In this document: piece by piece, positions 44,278 through 56,467 of the stretch | Layout of the letters: each line of letters begins with the position of its first letter | Numbering within the stretch: the first letter of the stretch is position 1 | From: Agapanthus africanus | Taxonomy: Eukaryota > Streptophyta > Magnoliopsida > Asparagales > Amaryllidaceae | Assembly: GCA_030015575.1 (NCBI GenBank) | Contig: CM057337.1 | Coordinates: 336,298,583-336,362,582 of the forward strand | DNA: 64,000 bases | Direction of reading: 5' to 3' | Notes under the pieces: generated by a model | The model's database searches: none | The model's input: the letters and a program-made list of their open reading frames with translations, nothing else | What the model was told of the DNA's origin: nothing | Position numbers and translations under genes: made by a program

Positions 44278-47200
44278 CTAAGACCAGCTGTTGTAGTATC
44301 TCATACCTAGCATCCCGAATAATCTCTCAAACTGTATCTGGGGAATGGCCTTCGTGAATGGATCCGCAGTGTTGTCCTTCGTATCTACTCTCCTGACCTC
44401 GATCTCCCGGCGATCAACTATCTCCCTGATGAGGTGATACCGCCTAAGAATATGTCTGGACTTTTGATGGGACCTGGGTTCCTTGGCCAACGCCACAGCT
44501 CCATTGTTATCGCAATACAGAGGTATTGGATGTTCAATGGATGGAACCACACCAAGTTCACTAATGAACTTCTTGATCCAGACAGCCTCTTTGGCAGCGA
44601 TGTATTCAGCCTCCATCGTCGAGTCTGCAACGGTATCCTGTTTGGAACTCTTCCAACATACCGCCCCTCCATTAAGAGTAAAGACAAATCCCGCGTGCAA
44701 CTTAGAGTCGTCCTTATCACTTTGGAAGCTGGAATCGGTAAAGGACTCCACCTGGAGTTCTGCGTTACCATACACCAAGAACATCTCCTTAGTCCTTCGT
44801 AAGTACTTGAGAATGTTCTTCACAGCTGTCCAGTGACTCTCTCCAGGATCTGCTTGATACCGACTCACTACACTTAGTGAGTATGCTACATCGGGTCTGG
44901 TACATAGCATCGCATACATGATAGAGCCTACTGCCGAAGCATAGGGTATCCCTTGCATGCGAGCTCTCTCCAAATCAGTCTTGGAAGACATCTCTTTGGA
45001 GAGAGTGAGTCCAGAGATCGTGGGTTGGTTCCCACGCTTGGATTCTTCCATACTAAACCTCTTTAGTATCGTGTCAATGTACTTGGATTGGGACAATCCT
45101 AGTGTCCTTTTGGATCTATCTCTATAGATCCTAATCCCCAATATGCAGGAGGCATCACCTAGATCTTTCATTGAGAATCTTTGTGATAAGAAGAGCTTAA
45201 CTGATTGCAGCATGGGAATATCATTTCCTATCAAGAGTATGTCATCCACGTACAATACGAGGAAGACAACCTTACTCTCTGCTACCTTTTTATAGATACA
45301 GGGTTCATCTATATTTTTGATGAAGTCAAACTCTTTGACTACAACATCAAAACAGATGTTCCAACTCCGCGATGCTTGCTTTAACCCATAAATGGATTTA
45401 AGCAGTTTGCACACCTTTCCGCTGCTCCCACTATCTAGGAAGCCCACTGGCTGAGTCATGTACACGCACTCTTCTAAATCACCATTTAGAAAGGCGGTCT
45501 TAACATCCATTTGCCAGATTTTGTAGTCATGGTATGCAGCAATGGCAAGTAAGATCCGGATGGACTTAAGCATAACCACTGGAGAAAAGGTTTCGTGATA
45601 ATCCACACCTGGTCGTTGACGAAAACCCTTTGCTTCAAGTCTAGCTTTGAAAGTCTCAACTTTTCCATCTACACCAAATTTCTTTTAAAATTCCACTTGC
45701 TTCCAATGGGTTTTACCCCTTCAGGAGCATTTTCCAAAGTCCATACTTTATTGGTGTACATAGATTCCATCTCAGATCGCATTGCATCCAGCCATTTCAC
45801 AGAGTCACCACTCGTGATGGCCTGCTCGAAACTAGTTGGGTCATCATTTTCTATGATGCAATCCTCGCTTCCTCCATCAATGAGAAAACCGTAGTATCTC
45901 TCAGGTGGATGAGAAACCCTACTAGATCGGCGGAGAGGCTGGGGTTCGTCGGGTACTACTGAATCCTCTGGTTCTACTAAATCTTCAGTTGCAGTTTGTG
46001 TTTCTAGAACCTCTTCCAGCTCTACCTCTTTGCCACTAATTTCTTTTGCAAGAAATTCCTTTTCCAAAAAGGTGGCATATTGAGAAACAAACACTTTTTG
46101 TTCTTCAGCGTGGTAGAAAAAATATCCTTGGGAATTCTTAGGATATCCCATAAACCTGCAAAGAACTGACCGTGCCTCGAGTTTGTCTGGATTTTGCCTT
46201 TTGACATAGGCCGGACAACCCCATATCTTAACTCGTTTAAAATATGGTCTCTTCCCACTCCATATCTCATATGGTATGGTAGGTACAGATTTAGAAGGAA
46301 CTTGATTCAATAGGTATGCTGCTGTCTCAAGCGCATAACCCCAGAAGGAAATAGGCAACTCAGCATCGCTCATCATAGAGGGCACCATATCTAATAGGGT
46401 GCGATTCCTCCGTTCCGATACATCGTTGTGCTGTGGTGTATAAGGAGGAGTAAGCTGAGAGAGAATCCCATTCTCTTTTAGAAAATCTAGGAACTCATTG
46501 CTTAAGTATTCACCTCCTCGATCAGATCGAAGAATCTTAATACTTTTTCCCGTTTGATTCTCCTCTTCGTGCTTATATTCTCGGAATTTCTCAAAAGCTT
46601 CAGACTTGTGTTTCATCAGGAACACATGTCCGAATCTAGAGAGATCGTCAATGAATGTAATGAAGTAAGAAGACCCGTTCCTGGCATGCGTAGACATGAG
46701 ACTGCATACATCACTATGTACCAGTCCTAAGAGTTCCGTAACTCTTTCTCCGTGTCCACTAAACGGAGCTTTGGTCATTTTTCCTTTGAGACATGAATGG
46801 AAAGTATAATAAGATGATAATTCGAATGGATTCAAATATCCATCCTTATGCAACTTAGCCAGTCGTGTCGCATTGATATGACCAAGTTTACAATACCACA
46901 AGAAGAATTCGTTCATTTCTGAACTCTTCCTCTTGTGTGTGTTTTGTATATTGAGGACTGTATTCTGATTTAGAATGAATATGCCATTATGTAACGAGCC
47001 TGATGCAATCAACTTTTGATCTAGAAATATATTCATAACATTATCCTTTACTACAAAATTATATCCTTCTTTACTTAATAAAGAAACTTATATAATGTTG
47101 CACATCATGTTCGGTATATAATAGCACTCATTTAGAATTAGTGTATTACGACTTGGCAATACTAGGTGATATTCGCCAACTGCTTTGGCTGCAATACTTG

Positions 47201-47534
47201 CACCGTTCCCTACTTGAACGGAATGATCACCTTTTCCCAGCTCTCTACCTTTACGTAGCCCATGTAACAATTTACATATGTGGGATCCTGATCCGGTATC
47301 TAATACCCAGGACGCAGGGTAAACTGAGAAACAGTTCTCAATAACTAACACACCTGAAGAAGATGCATCAACATGCATGTTCTTTTGGGCGGCTTGAGAA
47401 TCCAAATATTCTCCTATTTCCTGTTCAGTCTTATAACTCTTATAAGAAAGAACGGGTCCAACGTTCCCCTGCTCAGTATAATAAGCGGGTTCAGTCAATA
47501 CATCCATATTATTATCTTGATTATGGCCTAACAT
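44278..47534 (-). pseudogene. copia polyprotein of element G (protease, integrase, RT, RNase H; no gag)
   Basis: The start ATG (47532-47534) lies nine bases after a CAG that ends a CT tract. About 70 codons of non-Gag sequence precede WVLDTGSGSHIC. The integrase glutamate (VSERRNR) is present. RT has YVDDILLIGNDI, and RNase H extends to the stop next to the polypurine tract. Lesions are a TAA at 47088-47090, a 1-nt deletion near 45685 (between IN and RT) and an in-frame 12-nt loss in RNase H (MEAEYIAA-KEAVW). Its N-terminal segment is homologous to that of D, so both descend from a gag-less or gag-diverged ancestor. Confidence 0.93.
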
Positions 47535-48023
47535 GGTCGCTACCTGGAGAGAGAGAGAAGAAAACACTTTAGCGTATGCTCTTGCAAGATTAGATTGGTT
47601 ATTATCTTATCTAATCAGGATGTCTCCCACTGTTTTTATCAAATCTACCTTCAAACCCTAAAAGGTAAGATTAGTCGGGATTAATTACACCCTACAATTT
47701 CGTCAATCTTTCAGCTAGATCAGTGTCGGTACTTGAGGGAGGTTCCCCGTGCTTTCGCACGGACCTAATTAAAGTAAACCTCGTTTTCCCAAAGGCATAA
47801 CCCCGTTAACACTTTTCTAGACACCTACTTGATTGGCTAATTGTCTTGTGTAAAACTCTCCCAGGAGTAACTCTTACTCGAAGTGGGTATCGGGATCCAA
47901 CTATCTCATAGGAGGTATGTAATCTCATTGCAAATTTCAACACTTGAAATTCCCGATAATATTTTGCCCCTAGCAATTTATGACCTTAACATAGTCAACA
48001 AATCATAATTGCTAGCTAAGTTC
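47535..48023 (-). other. 3' part of the first G leader
   Basis: It contains a minus-strand CT tract with CAG (47544-47546), a CCGTGC-GAAA-GCACGG hairpin (47747-47762), a CAAGTGTTG hairpin (47938-47946) and the third tandem hairpin (47971-48014). Element J is inserted at 48024. Confidence 0.88.
48019..48023. repeat. target site duplication (left) of element J
   Basis: AGTTC is repeated exactly at 58561-58565. Confidence 0.95.
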
Positions 48024-50116
48024 TGTTGGATATATGTATGCCCTAGAGGCCATTATGTGATAGTGGATGTATCTATACATGTATATATATTCAGTTTGCA
48101 TTCTTGCTCGACATGATAGTATGCTATCTGGTTATTCTTTATCTGACATGTTGATTTGATCATACTTTTATTCATTCATACATGCTGATAAAGTCCCAAG
48201 GATATCTGCTTGACTACTCTGATTATGATAGAGATCATACTAGTGGGACATTTGTAGTCTATAAGCATATCCTGAAATGTCCCTAGTCGGAGGTGTATCG
48301 AGACGGGGCATCGATATACCAGAGTAGACTAGCGTATATGATACTAGACCCATGTGATGGGCGATGGATGTTCCCACATTCATCGATGTTTGACATCAAG
48401 ATCATATACGGGTGCTCAGTGCTGACTGGGTACACTGGACGGACTCACCGAGAACTCCTATATGGAATTATATCTATCGTCGGATAGCAGTTCTCAGGTG
48501 ACACTGGTACAGGTTAGTCTGTAGACCCGAGATCGTCATGGAGTCTTGTGTGTTCTCCCACTGTTCGTTGATTGCCACCCTACCACGGCTCTACTGAGTC
48601 GTGCAAACAGGTGGCCGTTGGGTACAGTCCCGAGACACACGAAGGCAATGAGCGATAGGAGGGGTTTCATCTCTCCTGGTATTGGGAGTTGATGCTGTGC
48701 TGTGCTCGACTGGTTATAACAGCAAGTCCCTGGCCAGGGCTGCTGAGATTTGCTGATAAGTGTTATCAGTAGTTTCTCGATCTGTTATAGACCATTCACC
48801 GACACGACTTATTGAGTTATTGGGGTCGACGTGACCATCCCTAGGCTCGATATGCAGCATATCTGACGAAGATACCGGACTGTACGGTAGTGTTGCCGGA
48901 TGGCTCGACGGGAATTGTAGCAGGTTCGCTTGTTTTCTTCTGATCGCTCAATACCCTGGTGGCCATTACGTTTAGCTGACCGCTTGCGGCTTGAGGGTAC
49001 CTGATATGATCATCACCCTCTGCCGGCGTATTGACGAGTCTTAGAGTCCCACAGAGGAGTTACCCAGTCCAGGCGAAACGTTGTGGTGCGCGTATGCGAT
49101 ATGCGCTTGCACCCGATTGAAATGTGCGTATATGATACCGAACATTGATCGGGTGGCCTACTTTTGGTGGGGTCGTATGAGATATGACCAAATTGATAAA
49201 TTAAGTGTTGATTTATCATCTAACCATTAGTTATCTCACTTGAAACCTTTCTAGGGTTTGATGGATGTATGCATGCATGCATGTGTTTCTTTATTTTCAT
49301 TCTAGTTTCATGCACATGTGGATGTGCATACATGCATACATACATACACCCATCCATCATGGTTGTTAGCATATGGAAATGGTGGCAATGCAAGACTTAC
49401 ACCATGGATTAAATAATTGATAATTATTTAATTTTGGTTTCAAAGTTAAATGAAAAAGAAAAGGATAATCATGTTAGTTTCCACACTCTTCTTCTAACCT
49501 AACCTAGCTCAACTACCACTAACCTATGGTTATCCTTCTCTTTATCATTCTAAACCCAAGTTAAATTAACTATCTATCATTTAATCATGGTTGAAGTCAA
49601 GAAGGAATTAAATATATATAGTGATATATATTTCTTTCTCTTGCTTAACTCAAGGTTATCTTTTTACCTCTTGCAAAGAAAGGCCACCATCTTCATCTTC
49701 CTTCATCTTTTCCTCTCTAGGTTTTTCTAGTGAGTTAAATACAATCAAAGAAAGGTTTTTGAAGTGAGATCCAAAGCCAAAACACCATTCTACTCAAGTC
49801 TAGCCAACTTGATTAGAGTGTTTTTTTCGGTTTTACAAAGTAGCGAGCTTGGACGGAGATCTCCGCGGTGGATCGTCGTGGACACAAGGGGAGTTCAAGA
49901 GGACCTCGATTCAACACCCAAGACACCAAGGAGTCTTGCAAAGGGGAGCTACAAAGGTTGTAGCCTTCAAACCCTAGTCTTTACTAGCTTAAAGTTTTGA
50001 TAACCCTAATTTTCTAGGATCTATCCTTTTCATGTTAGCTTAGCACCTTAAAAAATACAAACTTTGAGACATGTGATGCTTCAAAACTCTTCATAGGGTG
50101 CTAGACTAACCTTACA
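48024..50116 (+). repeat. 5' LTR of element J
   Basis: It runs from TGTTGGATATATG to ACCTTACA. It contains a U3 palindrome with core TAAGTGTTG (near 49205), an (ATGC)n/(ATAC)n stretch (49262-49350) and CTACAAAGGTTGTAG at 49949-49963. A 78-codon ORF at 49764 is judged to be chance. Confidence 0.95.
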
Positions 50117-50117
50117 T

Positions 50118-50129
50118 TGGTATCAGAGC
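50118..50129 (+). other. primer binding site, element J
   Basis: TGGTATCAGAGC lies one base after the LTR end. Confidence 0.94.
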
Positions 50130-50316
50130 CGACCTAGAACATTAGGCGACCTTTTTACGAAGTCAAAACTCCGATCGAACCGAAATACGGCTTTTTAAGG
50201 GGCTCTCTGGAAATTTTCTAAAAATTAACATTTTGCAGAATTAAAAATATGTAAAAATCATAGCAGGAAAATATAAGGATTACGGCAGAAAAATAATCAC
50301 ATGAACAGTTAGAACC

Positions 50317-50362
50317 GCCGCGGAAACGCGGCCTAAGCTTGCTTAGGCCGCGGTTCCGCGGC
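50317..50362 (+). promoter_or_regulatory. GC-rich stem-loop after the PBS, element J
   Basis: The arms at 50317-50338 and 50341-50362 pair at 21 of 22 positions around 2 nt. The core is GCCGCGG...GCGGCCTAAGC. Confidence 0.88.
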
Positions 50363-51639
50363 CATATGTATAAATTGATGGATCATTTTTCTTCTGTAAT
50401 TCATTAATCTGCTTGTACATATTTTTGGATATTTTTGATCTGTATTTAGTTTAGAAAAATTCTGGAGATAATTTTGGACCCGTCGATTCGATCGGAATTT
50501 TGTTTTCGTAGCTTTTCCGGGTAAATTAGGAAGTATTGAAGTGTTTGAACGAATGTCATTTGCTCACTATTCACGGGGTTTGAATACTTTTGAAATACGT
50601 GCAAGTCTTTTTGTGGTGGTCCCTCTAGAAGACAACAAACCTTAACTCGATTATGTGACCGTCTTGAACTGCCCTTTGAACATTAGGGTTTGGGGCAGTA
50701 CGGCGTGCCACATGTGAGGCGTTGGCTTGACCCTTCTACGGCTGGACCGCTACTACTGTGTCACACTCCAGGTGTTTGAATCCTGCTCAAGTGTTGGGCT
50801 TTAGTGAATCCTGGGTATTTGATAGTTCGTTCGAAAAATTCAATACTGTCTGTTTATCCGGAATGTGATACTATTTTACACTTTCTTTTCTGTGACCGTA
50901 AGTGTAGTATGTAGTGGTATTGCCGATTGCCGTTGCTATATGTCGACGACAATCGGTGTATGCATACTTACTTACGTTGATGATATGAGATATTATGTGT
51001 TGCTGAGATATGATGTGCAGGATTGTCGCGATTGAATAGCCGGGGGGTTTTATGTGAGATGCGAGTTTTATATTTTCATTCATGTAAATTCAAATGTAAT
51101 GTAATATTCTTTTATTTGGGGTACTTCCAGGTTGCGGTTGTGTCACCAGTGTTGTATATTATTTACTTTTCCGCATTAGGATGGACCCAAGGAGGGGAGC
51201 ACAGGTGACCGGGTTCTGGGGTTCAGTGGAAGGCTATCTCGAGGGGTCGAGACCGGGTCTCCTAAACTCCAGGATTGGTAGGGTCACTTGCCGCTCTCGT
51301 AGGGGTCCAGGGTGTGGGCTTGGCTATTCATCGCGACTGTGGAATCCGTATTTTCTATTCTGGCTAAATACTAAATACGGACGTCCTAGGATATCCCACG
51401 TTATATCTATGTTTCTGCTGCCTGCGTTCTGTGATATCTGAGACGAATGACATATTATATATATGATATATAGTAGACGTTGCTTATGTTTTACACCCGC
51501 GCTAGTCCCGTCCCGCTATGCCGTTAGTTAAGTAACCTAACGGTGCATAACGGAACATTGCGGCGAATGCGGATGGCATAAGCGTAACTGTTATTTTCGT
51601 TTCTTTTCTGTGATTGGCTTAAGGACTTAAATGATGGGA

Positions 51640-51662
51640 TTACATTAATGTAATTAATGTAA
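51640..51662 (+). promoter_or_regulatory. compensated TTAAT hairpin, element J
   Basis: TTACATTAA-TGTAA-TTAATGTAA is a perfect 9-bp stem. Confidence 0.78.
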
Positions 51663-51875
51663 AGAAAATAAACCTAAAAAGATGTTGTAGAATCGGATTT
51701 AAAAACTACTCGGCTATTTGTGAAAAAGCTACATTTCAAAACCGCGGAGCTTAAGCCACTCCTTTTGAAAACTGTTTGATTCTACAACGATATCAAGTTC
51801 AAAGCGTTAAAGATTTTCTTAAAAATCATTCGCAACCCTCCGTCATTTTAGGAAGTAGAGTACTTAGTATTCGTG

Positions 51876-52084
51876 CTACGTTTGTTGACTTTAGTTAAGG
51901 CGTAGTGTACGGTAGCTATGTGATGTCTTCCTACACTGCATATGATGCAGATTAATTAGGACATTCATACGACTTTGTTGACCATAGTTAAGGGTCATAT
52001 GGGTGGGTCTAATTGATCAAGAAATGACGGGTAGAACTTGACTGGTACTTATGATTTGTTGACTATAGTTAAGGTCATAAGTAC
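51876..52084 (+). promoter_or_regulatory. three tandem leader hairpins, element J
   Basis: The loops are TTTGTTGACTTTAGTTAAGG, TTTGTTGACCATAGTTAAGG and TTTGTTGACTATAGTTAAGG. The stems are CTACG/CGTAG, CATACGAC/GTCATATG (7 of 8 pairs) and a perfect 10-bp GTACTTATGA/TCATAAGTAC. Confidence 0.9.
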
Positions 52085-52293
52085 TAGGGGTAAAAATTAC
52101 ATCGGGAATTTCAAGTGTTGAAATTTGCAATGAGATTGCATACCTTCCATGTGATGGTTGGATCCCGATCCCACTGTGGGCAATAGTTGCTCCTAGGAGA
52201 GTTTTACAGTTTACAATTAGCTAACTCATTAGGTGTCTAGAAAGGTGTTAATGGGGCTCCGCCTCTGGGAAAACGAGGTTTACTCTAATTAGG

Positions 52294-52309
52294 TCCGTGC
52301 GAAAGCACG
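52294..52309 (+). promoter_or_regulatory. GAAA-tetraloop hairpin, element J leader
   Basis: CCGTGC-GAAA-GCACGG, with AGGT/ACCT able to extend the stem. Confidence 0.8.
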
Positions 52310-52526
52310 GGGAACCTCCCTCAAAGTACCGACACTGGCCTGGCTGAACGGTTAGCGAAGTTATAGACTGTAATTAATCCTGGCTAGTTTTTCTTTTTAA
52401 AGTTTGAAAGAAAAACTTGATAAAAAGCAGTGGGAAACATCGATTAGACAAGATAATAAACCAATCTAATCTATGCAAGAGCTTTCGCTGAGTGTATTCT
52501 TTTCTCTCTCTTAATGGCAGATACCA

Positions 52527-55500
52527 ATGACTGGACTTAAGCTTCTACTAGATAAAAACAAACTGAATGGGACCAACTATAAAGACTGGCTAAGGAATCT
52601 GAAGATCGCCTTGACTTATGATAAAGTATCATATGTCCTCACGGCTTCAGCCCCGCCCGTCCCAGGTCCAAAATCCTCAGTTGCGGACATAGAAGTCCGC
52701 AAGACATGGGACGCTGACTGTGCCACGGCCACATGCCTCGCACTTGCATCGATGGATAACACACATCAAAAGCAGCACGAGGACATGGACATTCACGGGA
52801 TACTACTCCATACAAAGGAGTTGTATGGGGAGCAATCCCGCGTATTACGATACGAAGCATCAAAGAAACTGTTTCAGATGCGAATGGCCCCTGGCACACC
52901 AGTAGGAGACCATGTGTTGAAGATGATAGCTCTTATAGAAGAGCTTGAGGACCTTGGATGGACAATGGACAATGAACAATATATAGATATTATTCTGCAG
53001 TCCCTCCCCTCCACCTTTGCTCAGTTCATAGTGAACTTCAACATGCATGGCATGGAGAAGGACCTCCCTGAACTCCTTAATATGTTAAGGAGTGCAGAGA
53101 GCACTATGAAGTCAGCAAAGACTCCCGTTATGACCATTGGACAGTCTTCTTCTTCTCGCCCAAAAGCTAAGGCCAAGGGAAAGAAAAAGAAGAAACCCAC
53201 TAATCCTAAGGGCGGAGTCAAAAAGGTGAAGGGAAAGGGAAAGTCCACGGCTGGAGACCCAGGGAAAGGCGAGTGTTTTCATTGCCACAAGACAGGACAT
53301 TGGAAGTGCAATTGCACGGAGTACCTAAGTCTCAAGAAGAAGCATGGTGATGCTTCTGCTTCAGGTGCGTTTGTGACTGAAAACTTTTTTTCTATAAACT
53401 ATGCTTCCTGGGTATTGGATACCGGTTCAGGTTCTCACATTTGCAATTCTATGCAGGGGCTGAGAAATAGCAAGGTTTTGAAGACAGGTGACCATACTCT
53501 CCGCGTTGGAAATGGTTCCAATGTACATACAGTCGCAGTGGGAGAGTATCACTTGGGGTTGCCGTCTGGATGTATTTTGATTTTGAATCCATGTTATTTT
53601 GTACCAAGTATGCTATGTAATATAATATCCGTTTCTTTGTTGGACAATGAAGGATATAATTTTGTGTTGCAGAACAATGTTATGAACATTTACCTAAATC
53701 AAATGTTGGTTGGGTATGGTACGCTTAATAACGGAATATATGTCCTAAATCAACACACAGTTTTCAGTATACAACACACTAATAAAAGAAAACTTTCAGA
53801 ATTAAATAAAGCTTTTCTTTGGCATTGTAGACTTGGTCATATTAACGAAACAAAACTAAACAAGTTACATAAAGATGGATATTTAAACTCTTTTGAATAT
53901 AAATCTTATGCGACTTGCCAGTCTTGTATCAAGGGTAAAATGACCAAAACTCCGTTTACAGGACACGGAGAAAGAGCTACTCAGCTCCTTGGCCTCATAC
54001 ATAGTGATGTATGTGGGCCAATGTCTACACAGGCTAGAGGCGGTTTTTCATACTTCATTACATTCACCGACGATTTCTCAAGATTCGGTCATGTATTTTT
54101 ATTAAAACACAAGTCCGACGCTTTCGAGAAATTCGTTGAATATAAACAAGAAGTAGAAAAACAAACCGGCTTGAGTATTAAGATGCTTCGATCAGATCGA
54201 GGTGGAGAGTATCTCAGTACAGAATTTGCAAACTTCCTAAAAGAGAATGAGATTCTCTCTCAGCTCACTCCACCTTACACACCACAGCACAACGGTGTGT
54301 CAAAACGACGGAATAGGACCCTATTAGATATGGTCCAGTCCATGATGAGTGACGCTGAGTTACCAGTCTCGTTCTGGGGACATGCATTGGAGACTGCAGC
54401 GTTTCTGCTAAACAGGGTTCCGACCAAAGCCGTGTCTACCACACCATATGAGATATGGAATAGGAAGAGACCATCTCTTAAGAGAATTAAGATTTGGGGT
54501 TGCCCGGCCTATGTTAAAAAATAGAATCCGGACAAACTCGAGACACGGTCAGTCATGTGTAACTTTGTGGGATATCCAAAGAATTCTTATGGATATCTGT
54601 TCTACCACAAAGAGGAACCAAAAGTGTTTGTTTCTCAGTATGCCACATTCTTGGAAAAAGAGTTTTTCACAGATAAAGATGATGGCAAGGTGGTAGATCT
54701 AGAAGAGGTTCTGGAGACACAAACTACAAATGACGATTTGGTTGAACCGGCTGTTGCAACAGAAACTGAAGAACCTCGGCCACTCCGTAGGTCTGGTAGG
54801 ACTTCTCGCCCACCGGAGAGGTACTACGGTTTCCTCATTGATGGTAACGGAGAAGATTGCATCATGGATGATGATGATCCTACCATTTTTCAGCAGGCTA
54901 TCACGAGTGGTGACTCTGTGAAGTGGCTGGATGCCATGAGATCCGAAATGGAGTCTATGTACACCAACAAAGTATGGACTTTGGACGTTGTACCCCCTGG
55001 GGTAAAACCTGTAGGGTGCAAATGGATCTTTAAAAGAAAGATTGGTGTGGATGGGCAGGTAGAGACCTATAAGGCAAGACTTGTGGCGAAAGGTTTTCGT
55101 CAAAGACCAGGTTTGGACTATGACGAAACTTTTTCGCCCGTAGCCATGCTTAAATCCATTCGGATCCTACTTGCTATTGCTGCTCACTACGACTATGAAA
55201 TCTGGCAGATGGACGTTAAAACAGCATTTCTAAATGGAAATTTAGAAGAATGCGTTTATATGGATCAGCCAGAGGGCTTCATTGACAGTGGGAGCAGCGA
55301 GAAAGCATGTAGATTGCTTAAATCCATATATGGGTTGAAGCAGGCATCTCGGAGTTGGAACATCTGTTTCGATGATGTTATCAAAGAGTTTGATTTCATC
55401 AAAAATCCAGATGAACCTTGTGTTTATAAGAAGGCTGTAGGAAGAGCTGTCACATTCCTCGTATTGTACGTGGATGACATTCTTCTGATAGGAAATGATA

Positions 55501-56453
55501 TTCCTATGCTGCAGTCGGTCAAATCATTCTTATCACTAAGGTTCTCCATGAAGGACCTGGGTGATGCCACATACATCCTGGGCATAAGGATCTATAGGGA
55601 TAGATCCAAAAAGTTATTGGGATTGTCCCAAACCAGGTACATCAACACCATCCTAAAGAGGTTTAGTATGGAAGACTCCAAGCGGGGTGCCTTACCCGCT
55701 TGCCATGGAGTCACTCTCTCCAAGGATTCTTGTCCAAAGACCGATGAAGAGAGAGCTCGCATGAGCATTATACCTTATGCTTCGGCAGTAGGGTCTATAA
55801 TGTATGCGATGTTATGTACACGCCCAGATGTAGCTTATGCACTTAGTGTTGTAAGCAGGTATCAATCCAACCCAGGGGAGAACCACTGGACAGCTGTGAA
55901 GAACATTCTTAAGTACTTACGAAGGACTAAAGAATTGTTCTTGGTGTATGGTAATACAGATCTCCAAATGGAGGCCTTTACCGATTCGAGCTTCCAGAGC
56001 GATAAGGATGACAGCAAATCTATCTCAGGGTTTGTATTTACCCTCAATGGAGGGGCGGTAAGTTGGAAGAGTTCCAAACAGGATACCGTTGCAGACTCTA
56101 CGATGGAAGCTGAGTACATTGCTGCAAATGATGCCGCCAAGGAAGCCGTCTGGATGAAGAAGTTCGTCTCGGAGCTAGGAGTAGTTCCAACCATTATTGA
56201 TCCAATACCTTTGTATTGTGACAATAATGGGGCGATGGCGTTAGCCAAGGAGCCCAGATCCCATCAGCGGTCCAGACACATCCTGAGGCGCTTTCATTTG
56301 ATCCGGGAGATTGTAGATCGCCGCGAGATCGAGATTAAGAGAGTTGACACAAAGAACAACGCCGCGGATCCACTCACCAAGGCCCTCCCTCAGCCACAGC
56401 ATGAGCGACTTTTTAAGATGTTGGGTATGAGATACGCCAATAACTGGCCTTAG
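52527..56453 (+). pseudogene. copia Gag-Pol polyprotein of element J, one amber stop
   Basis: One frame of 1,308 codons is broken only by TAG at 54522-54524 (codon 666; aligned copies have Gln there). Gag spans about residues 1-270, with a Lys-rich stretch and a CX2CX4HX4C knuckle (CFHCHKTGHWKCNC, about 249-262). Protease has LDTGSG near 298. Integrase has HHCC near 432-465, D494, D557 and then Lys593 exactly 35 residues later, where D, G and the family have the catalytic Glu. RT has YVDD at 981-984. RNase H runs to the end, next to the polypurine tract. The start was chosen as the first ATG after the CT tract/CAG; an ATG at 52513 is out of frame. This is the only clear Gag in the window. Confidence 0.95.
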
Positions 56454-56467
56454 TGCAAGTGGGAGAT
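56454..56467 (+). other. polypurine tract of element J
   Basis: TGCAAGTGGGAGAT between the stop codon and the 3' LTR. Confidence 0.9.

Larger units (their letters stand above)
50130..52526 (+). other. long structured 5' leader of element J
   Basis: No gene is present. Landmarks in order: a GC stem (50317-50362, 21 of 22 pairs), a conserved block (50617-50750), CAAGTGTTG (50788-50796), GTAAGT (50898-50903), a CCGTTAG stem (51521-51543) and the hairpin TTACATTAA/TTAATGTAA (51640-51662). Then come three tandem hairpins (51876-52084), a CAAGTGTTG hairpin (52112-52120), a GAAA hairpin (52294-52309) and a CT tract with CAG (52518-52520). It lacks the duplicated module seen in A, D and G. Confidence 0.88.

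Noticed and set aside
54522-54524. Amber stop in J as programmed readthrough between IN and RT
   Set aside because: The D and G frames have sense codons at this position. The TAG in D (28358) is at a different codon and comes from TGG, so both look like ordinary mutations.
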